From positions 1 to 64,000 of the forward strand of contig NZ_FNPL01000010.1 of assembly GCF_900107305.1 (NCBI RefSeq): a stretch of 64,000 nucleotides of DNA, read 5' to 3'. Positions 59,030 to 64,000 of this stretch are shown here, one piece after another. Numbering within the stretch: position 1 is the first letter of the stretch; every line of letters starts with the position of its first letter. The notes under the pieces were generated by a model. The model ran no database searches and was not told the DNA's origin. It saw nothing but the letters and a program-made list of their open reading frames with translations. Source of the DNA: Thermoactinomyces sp. DSM 45892. GTDB taxonomy: Bacteria > Bacillota > Bacilli > Thermoactinomycetales > Thermoactinomycetaceae. Made by a program: the position numbers and the translations under genes.

Positions 59030-59515
59030 CTATGTGTGGGATGAAATAATGTCATCAATAAGTTCAAAAACCTGTTCGGCTTGTAAATCCCTAGCCAGTG
59101 CTAACTCGCTAATTAAAATTTGTCTTGCATTGTCTAGCATTTTTTTCTCACCTGTGGAAAGTCCTTTCTCCTCATCACGAAACATCAAGGAACGAACAAC
59201 TTCCGCAACTTCATAGATGTCTCCGCTTTTCATCTTGTCCATATTGGCACGAAAACGGCGGTTCCAGCTGGTTGTTTCTTCTTCTTCGAAATTTTTCATA
59301 CGATCTAATACTTTATCTACCGTACTTTCGTCGACAACCTCACGCAAACCGATACTATTGATACTCTGCAAAGGAACCATCACTTTCAGATCTCCAATTG
59401 GCATACGCATCACATAGTATTGTTTACGCTCCCCTAAGATCTCGCGCTCTTCAATGGATTCAATAATCCCAGCGCCGTGCATCGGGTAAACCACCTTGTC
59501 ACCAATATTGAACAA
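59030..59515 (-). CDS. carD: CarD family RNA polymerase-binding regulator
   Basis: A 161-residue CarD/CdnL protein. The N-terminal RNA-polymerase-interaction domain begins FNIGDKVVYPMHGAGIIESI and has the YVMRMPIGDLKVMVPL core. The C-terminal domain is helical with the basic motif TTSWNRRFRANMDKMKSGD. CarD stabilises the open promoter complex, often at rRNA promoters. The start is TTG at 59515 with GGGGGTGG 6 bases upstream. Two promoters precede it. It is absent from this site in B. subtilis. Confidence 0.92.
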   Translation of the reverse strand: MFNIGDKVVYPMHGAGIIESIEEREILGERKQYYVMRMPIGDLKVMVPLQSINSIGLREVVDESTVDKVLDRMKNFEEEETTSWNRRFRANMDKMKSGDIYEVAEVVRSLMFRDEEKGLSTGEKKMLDNARQILISELALARDLQAEQVFELIDDIISSHT

Positions 59516-59548
59516 ATAGATCCACCCCCAGAGACAATATCTATTTCC

Positions 59549-59577
59549 AAGATATCACAACTGAAAGAAACTGTCAA
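59549..59577 (-). promoter_or_regulatory. Promoter P2 of carD (proximal)
   Basis: TTGACA (59572-59577), 17-base spacer, TATCTT (59549-59554) on the minus strand, with TGA just before the -10. It is the better of the two carD promoters. Confidence 0.75.
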
Positions 59578-59594
59578 CGGATTTTAAAACGAAT

Positions 59595-59624
59595 ATCTTA
59601 GCACATAACTTTTATGGGAGTCAA
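59595..59624 (-). promoter_or_regulatory. Promoter P1 of carD (distal)
   Basis: TTGACT (59619-59624), 18-base spacer, TAAGAT (59595-59600) on the minus strand, with TGC just before the -10. It lies about 45 bases upstream of P2. Confidence 0.65.
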
Positions 59625-59694
59625 TATCTTTTTGCATAATAAATAGATTGTCAAAAATAAATGAGAATTCAATATATCTAATAGAACCCCTCTA

Positions 59695-59743
59695 GACAAA
59701 GAGAAACAACCCAAACCATCCTAGTATGAGTTGTTTCTTTGTC
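59695..59743 (-). terminator. Hairpin after pssA
   Basis: GACAAAGA(G)AAACAAC (59695-59710) and GTTGTTTCTTTGTC (59730-59743) form a long A/T-rich stem with a 19-base loop just downstream of the pssA stop codon. There is no distinct U run, but the position suggests it ends pssA transcription. Confidence 0.65.
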
Positions 59744-59751
59744 AATACTAT

Positions 59752-60465
59752 TTATTCTTCAACTGGTTCATCATGCTCTTCCGTACGTTTTTTCCGTTCA
59801 AGTGTCTTCTTAACACCGTATAATGCATAGATACCTAACGGAATAAAGATCACCTTTGGAAGCTCTTTCGGGTAATAGATAGCTGCTATTCCAACGGCAA
59901 TCAAAAAGAGGGGAGCAATCCAATAAACACTTTTTGGAATCGTTGTTTTCTTGAAAGCCGGATAACGGATCTGACTTACCATCAGATAAGACAGGAATAA
60001 GGTAGCAACCAACAAAATCACTGGGCTATCTACATACGTCTTATAGAGCGCCAATGTAGCTAAAATTCCACCCGCCGCAGTAATCGGAAGTCCAATAAAG
60101 TAGCCTGGTGCTCCAGGATGAACGTTAAATCGAGCAAGGCGCAATGCTCCGCAAATAGGGAAAATCGCAGTTACAACCCAGCCTCCGAAGCCCATAGGTT
60201 GTAGAACGGATACATACATAATAACAGCAGGAGCAACACCGAATGTAATAAGATCTGATAATGAGTCCAATTGCTTTCCGAATTCACTTTGTGCATTTAG
60301 CATACGAGCTACCCGACCATCCAAACCGTCTAACAACATCCCAATAATGACCATGATGGCGGCATATTCCCAATATTTCTCTTCATGAATCGCCAACAAA
60401 ATCGCCATGATACCGAGGAATAAGTTCCCAACGGTCAAACAGTTAGGTAATGATTTTGTAAACAT
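59752..60465 (-). CDS. pssA: CDP-diacylglycerol-serine O-phosphatidyltransferase
   Basis: PssA makes phosphatidylserine from CDP-diacylglycerol and serine, the precursor of phosphatidylethanolamine. The CDP-alcohol phosphotransferase motif is complete: D49-G50, A53-R54, G63, D67 and D71 in the DGRVARMLNAQSEFGKQLDS region. Several helices follow, and a charged tail (KRTEEHDEPVEE) ends it. 237 residues. It lies between disA and carD, away from psd. Confidence 0.93.
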   Translation of the reverse strand: MFTKSLPNCLTVGNLFLGIMAILLAIHEEKYWEYAAIMVIIGMLLDGLDGRVARMLNAQSEFGKQLDSLSDLITFGVAPAVIMYVSVLQPMGFGGWVVTAIFPICGALRLARFNVHPGAPGYFIGLPITAAGGILATLALYKTYVDSPVILLVATLFLSYLMVSQIRYPAFKKTTIPKSVYWIAPLFLIAVGIAAIYYPKELPKVIFIPLGIYALYGVKKTLERKKRTEEHDEPVEE

Positions 60466-60548
60466 ACAGGGAACCCCCTATTAGATTAAGTCCCTATACA
60501 GGACCTTTTCATTTTCGTTCATTTGTATAATGTTTCATTGTAAGGTAT

Positions 60549-61622
60549 TTAGATATGTCTGTCAATAAAGACCTGTTCTTGTATCCTCCGCAAGCCTTCT
60601 TGAATCGCCCTTGCTCGAACATCTCCAATTCCTTCCACATCATCCAATTCATCGATTGTTGCCATCATAATTTTAGGTAATTTCCCAAAACGAAATGTAA
60701 GTTTCTGGATAATACTGCATGGCAGTCTAGGGATTTTGTTTAAAATCCGATATCCTCTAGGTGCAACCGTTCCTTCTTGAAGATTGGTGTTACCTGGATA
60801 GCCTAGAATCCGTACAATATGGATTTGTTCTAACAAGTCATCGCTCGACAGGTGCTTTAAATCCTCAAACACCCTCGTTGGCGTTTGGATAACGGGGTCT
60901 TTGGCATAGTCTTTGATCAACCATTCTGCTTCTTCTTCCACATGGGAAACCAACTCTTCTAGTTGCATATGGATCAGCCGGCCTTCCGATCCTAACTCAT
61001 TGATATAGCTCTGAATCTCTCGTTTGATCCTGAGAACCATCTCAATCCGTTGGATCACCAGAGCTACGTCATTTAGTGTGACCAACTCTTCAAACTCAAG
61101 CGCACTTAAATTAGTTGTAGCTTGATCTAGCACTGATTTATATTTTTCTAATGTTTGTATCGCTTGATTTGCTTTTGTCAAGATCACACGAATATCTCTC
61201 AAGGCATATCGAACACTACCTTTATAAACAGTAATGGTATTACGGCGCTGGGAGATAGATACGACAAGCTTACCCGTCTGTCTCGCCGTTCGTTGCGCCG
61301 TTCGATGACGAATTCCCGTCTCTGTAGAAGGCATCGAAGAACTGGGAACTAGCTGTGCATTTGCATAATGAATCCGCTTCACATCACTGCTTAAAATAAT
61401 CGCACCATCCATTTTACATAGTTCATACAGATGTGCAGCAGTAAAAGGGCTATCTATATGGAATCCACCATCCACCAGCTCCTTTACAGAATCATCATAT
61501 CCCACTACAATCAGTGCCCCTGTCTTAGCACCTAGCACATTGTCTAATCCTTCTCGAAAGGCAGTTCCCGGGGCAAGTAGTTTTAGTGCCCCACTTAAAA
61601 TCGAATCAAATTCTTTACTCAA
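60549..61622 (-). CDS. disA: DNA integrity scanning diadenylate cyclase DisA
   Basis: DisA scans DNA for lesions and makes cyclic-di-AMP. The N-terminal cyclase domain has DGA (72-74) and RHR (105-107), the catalytic motifs. The middle region is helical, and the C-terminal helix-hairpin-helix domain ([20 protein letters not shown]) binds branched DNA. 357 residues. The start is TTG at 61622, with GGGGGG about 10 bases upstream. It is 7 bases after radA. Confidence 0.95.
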   Translation of the reverse strand: MSKEFDSILSGALKLLAPGTAFREGLDNVLGAKTGALIVVGYDDSVKELVDGGFHIDSPFTAAHLYELCKMDGAIILSSDVKRIHYANAQLVPSSSMPSTETGIRHRTAQRTARQTGKLVVSISQRRNTITVYKGSVRYALRDIRVILTKANQAIQTLEKYKSVLDQATTNLSALEFEELVTLNDVALVIQRIEMVLRIKREIQSYINELGSEGRLIHMQLEELVSHVEEEAEWLIKDYAKDPVIQTPTRVFEDLKHLSSDDLLEQIHIVRILGYPGNTNLQEGTVAPRGYRILNKIPRLPCSIIQKLTFRFGKLPKIMMATIDELDDVEGIGDVRARAIQEGLRRIQEQVFIDRHI

Positions 61623-61629
61623 TGATTGT

Positions 61630-63003
61630 CTACCCCCCCATCGCTTCTTTTAAAGCCTCCGTCACACTATTGACACCAATTAGCTGGACACCCGAAGGTG
61701 ATGTTAGACCTCGTAAGTTCTTACTTGGTAGTATTACCTTTTCGAAGCCCAAATTAACAGCCTCTGCTACCCGTTGTTCGATTCTAGATACTGCCCGAAC
61801 TTCACCTGTAAGTCCTACTTCTCCAATAAATAATTCACTCACTCCGGTAGGTCGATCACGGAAACTAGATGCCAGCGCTACGGCAATCGCTAAGTCCACC
61901 GCAGGTTCATCTAAGCGAACACCCCCCACCACGTTTACAAACGCGTCTTGATTCTGCAAAAACATACCAATTCTTTTTTCAAGAACAGCCATAATCATCG
62001 TCAAACGCTGATGATCGATGCCGGAGGCTGAACGTTTCGGAGTAGCAAAACTCGTAGGTGTTACTAATGCTTGTAATTCCACCAAAACAGGTCTAGTTCC
62101 CTCTACGCTTGCTGTAACGGCTGTACCCGGAACCCCCACGGGCCTCCCTGCTAAAAACACTTCAGATGGGTTATCAATTTCCTCTAATCCAAGCTCTTTC
62201 ATTTCAAATACACCGATCTCATTGGTAGAACCAAAACGGTTTTTAACAGCCCGGAGTACCCTATATGTATGATGGCGCTCTCCCTCAAAGTACAGAACGC
62301 AATCCACCATGTGTTCCAACATCCGCGGGCCTGCAATAGCTCCTGATTTCGTAACATGACCCACAATGATAATGGCCACACCTTGTTCCTTCGCCCAGCG
62401 CATGAGTTGTCCTGTACATTCACGTACTTGAGCCACACTTCCAGGAGCAGAAGTTACTTCTGGATGATACATCGTTTGAATGGAATCGATCACAACAAGC
62501 TTGGGATTCGTTTCCCCTATTAATTCTTCAATCGCTGTAAGATCCGTCTCGGAAGCCACATATAATTCTTCGTGTAATGAATTCAAACGCTCAGCCCGCA
62601 TACGAATTTGTTCAAGGGATTCCTCACCTGTGACATACAGGATGGAAGTACCCGATCGCGCTAATCGATACGTGGATTGTAGTAAGAGAGTCGATTTCCC
62701 AATCCCAGGATCTCCCCCGACTAAGATCAGCGAACCTGGAACAAGTCCTCCTCCAAGTACGCGATTTAATTCTCGCATACCGGTGTCCGTACGATCAGTA
62801 GATAATTTTTCCACTTGAGTAATTCGCGAGGCCTTCTCACGCTTCGCTTTTGGTTTGATATTCGTCCCAGGAATCCGCAGAGAAGTATTTTCGCGCTCCT
62901 CCACCATCGAGTTCCACTCTTCACATCCCGGGCAGCGCCCCATCCACTTTGCTGACTCATAACCGCACTCTTGACAAATAAATCGAGTCTTAACTTTTGC
63001 CAA
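61630..63003 (-). CDS. radA: DNA repair protein RadA
   Basis: RadA is a RecA-like helicase that migrates branches in recombination. The C4 zinc finger (C10, C13, C24, C27), Walker [10 protein letters not shown] (97-105) and the diagnostic KNRFG (254-258) are all present, followed by a Lon-like C-terminal domain. I chose TTG 63003 with GAGGTG 5 bases upstream, giving 457 residues, against 458 in B. subtilis. It lies between clpC and disA, with which it forms an operon after the clpC terminator. Confidence 0.95.
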   Translation of the reverse strand: MAKVKTRFICQECGYESAKWMGRCPGCEEWNSMVEERENTSLRIPGTNIKPKAKREKASRITQVEKLSTDRTDTGMRELNRVLGGGLVPGSLILVGGDPGIGKSTLLLQSTYRLARSGTSILYVTGEESLEQIRMRAERLNSLHEELYVASETDLTAIEELIGETNPKLVVIDSIQTMYHPEVTSAPGSVAQVRECTGQLMRWAKEQGVAIIIVGHVTKSGAIAGPRMLEHMVDCVLYFEGERHHTYRVLRAVKNRFGSTNEIGVFEMKELGLEEIDNPSEVFLAGRPVGVPGTAVTASVEGTRPVLVELQALVTPTSFATPKRSASGIDHQRLTMIMAVLEKRIGMFLQNQDAFVNVVGGVRLDEPAVDLAIAVALASSFRDRPTGVSELFIGEVGLTGEVRAVSRIEQRVAEAVNLGFEKVILPSKNLRGLTSPSGVQLIGVNSVTEALKEAMGG

Positions 63004-63070
63004 AGGATTCACCTCAAAGCTCAAATGGAATTCATCCCTCATTATAGCAAATAAGGCATTCATCGGTTAG

Positions 63071-63106
63071 AAAAAAAGAACAGCCCCAATCCCTCAAGGC
63101 TGTTCT
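63071..63106 (-). terminator. Terminator after clpC
   Basis: AGAACAGCC and GGCTGTTCT (63098-63106 with 63077-63085) form a perfect nine-base stem, followed by seven U in the transcript. It separates clpC from radA. Confidence 0.88.
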
Positions 63107-63112
63107 AATCGT

Positions 63113-64000
63113 TTAAGATTGTTTAGACTTGGTTGACTTAGCTGCTGATTTAATGGTTCCTTTTTCCACAACTAAGGCCCCATCTTTCAAATCAATTTGG
63201 ACCGTATCCCCTCGCCCGATATGACCACGAAGCAACTCTTCCGATAAACGATCTTCGATATGCTTTTGGATCGCACGACGGAGTGGACGAGCGCCGTACT
63301 GTGGATCAAATCCTTCTTTTGCAAGGTAACTTTTTGCTGCTTGTGAAAGAGTAAAATCGATCTCTTGCTCCTTCAAACGGCCGCGAAGCTCTTCTGCCAT
63401 CAAGCTTACGATCTCTTGAAGATGTTCTTCTTTGAGAGAATGGAACACAATCAAATCATCAATCCGGTTTAAGAACTCTGGACGGAAGCTTTTCTTCAAC
63501 TGTTCCATGACGTTATTCTTCATTTGTTCATACTCGTCTTTGCTCGTATCACCAGTCGCAAACCCTAAGCGGGTGTTTTTAATCGTAGAGGCTCCGACAT
63601 TTGAAGTCATAATAATAACGGTATTACGGAAGTCTACTGTACGACCTTTTCCATCCGTAAGCCGACCATCTTCTAACACCTGCAACAAGACATTGAATAC
63701 TTCTGGATGGGCTTTTTCAATCTCATCAAAAAGTACAACTGAGTACGGTTTCCGGCGTACTTTTTCGGTTAGTTGACCACCTTCGTCATACCCTACATAT
63801 CCCGGTGGAGATCCAACCAAACGGCTAGTAGTATGCTTCTCCATATACTCCGACATATCGATCCGAATCATTGCATTTTCATCACCAAACATTGATTCTG
63901 CGAGCGCGCGAGCCAATTCTGTTTTCCCTACCCCAGTAGGTCCAAGGAAGATAAAGGAACCGATGGGACGCTTAGGATCTTTCAATCCAGCACGAGCTCG
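63113..64000 (-). CDS. clpC: ATP-dependent protease ATPase ClpC, C-terminal part (cut by the window edge)
   Basis: The last 295 or so residues of a ClpC-type AAA+ ATPase, which unfolds proteins for ClpP. The start lies beyond position 64000. Visible parts of the second ATPase domain are Walker [10 protein letters not shown], Walker [12 protein letters not shown], sensor 1 ([10 protein letters not shown]), the arginine finger region [10 protein letters not shown] and the sensor 2 motif [10 protein letters not shown]. The tail [12 protein letters not shown] is basic and low-complexity. It is the last gene of the ctsR-mcsA-mcsB-clpC operon in Bacillus, which is outside the window. Confidence 0.97.
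   Translation of the reverse strand, partial: RARAGLKDPKRPIGSFIFLGPTGVGKTELARALAESMFGDENAMIRIDMSEYMEKHTTSRLVGSPPGYVGYDEGGQLTEKVRRKPYSVVLFDEIEKAHPEVFNVLLQVLEDGRLTDGKGRTVDFRNTVIIMTSNVGASTIKNTRLGFATGDTSKDEYEQMKNNVMEQLKKSFRPEFLNRIDDLIVFHSLKEEHLQEIVSLMAEELRGRLKEQEIDFTLSQAAKSYLAKEGFDPQYGARPLRRAIQKHIEDRLSEELLRGHIGRGDTVQIDLKDGALVVEKGTIKSAAKSTKSKQS

Overview
This 64 kb window comes from a spore-forming Bacillota of the order Bacillales. The evidence is the Bacillus subtilis-like gene order (in reverse orientation), the sporulation genes spoIIM, pdaB, kbaA, gerD and cwlD, sigH, zinc-binding (four-cysteine) forms of S14 and L33, and a 16S rRNA 5' end with the standard bacterial start. A Thermoactinomycetaceae-like or other deep Bacillales host would fit the carD-pssA pair between disA and yacL, but I cannot fix the family from this sequence alone. 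Almost everything is on the minus strand. The plus-strand exceptions are pdaB, gerD and one five-gene ABC-transporter operon.

Layout from left to right (the reverse of the direction of transcription): 1-392, the start of an rRNA operon with leader and promoter. 393-5.8 kb, osmC and a sporulation/germination cluster (spoIIM, pdaB, kbaA, gerD, salA, cwlD). 5.9-6.6 kb, an extra sulfotransferase gene. 6.8-11.1 kb, rpsI-rplM behind a structured leader, truA and the ECF transporter module ecfT-A2-A1. 11.2-26.3 kb, the complete alpha, spc and S10 ribosomal operons, including secY, adk, map, infA and rpoA. 26.6-33.2 kb, an accessory block: two divergent ABC-transporter operons, each with a YtrA-type GntR regulator, plus a lone beta-rich protein of unknown function bracketed by two nearly identical terminators. 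33.4-38.1 kb, the str operon (tuf, fusA, rpsG, rpsL) and an L7Ae-like gene. 38.2-49.9 kb, rpoC, rpoB, ybxB, rplL, rplJ, rplA, rplK, nusG, secE and rpmG. 50.2-54.7 kb, sigH, rae1, rlmB, mrnC, cysS and cysE, with a cysteine T-box ahead of cysE. 55-64 kb, gltX, ispF, ispD, yacL, carD, pssA, disA, radA and the 3' part of clpC.

Most of the window is core machinery for transcription, translation and protein export, and its interest lies in regulation. I see an S10 leader with two promoters separated by a terminator hairpin, an L10 leader with a visible terminator/antiterminator switch, a structured rplM leader, a cysteine T-box, a terminator directly behind the rpoB promoter, and a hairpin between the Shine-Dalgarno sequence and the start codon of nusG. 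Nine genes, including rpoB and disA, appear to start with TTG. The likeliest places for undescribed biology are the GntR/ABC block with its paired operators, the lone gene at 32700-33146, and the sulfotransferase inside the sporulation cluster. I found no CRISPR array, insertion sequence, tRNA gene or phage gene.
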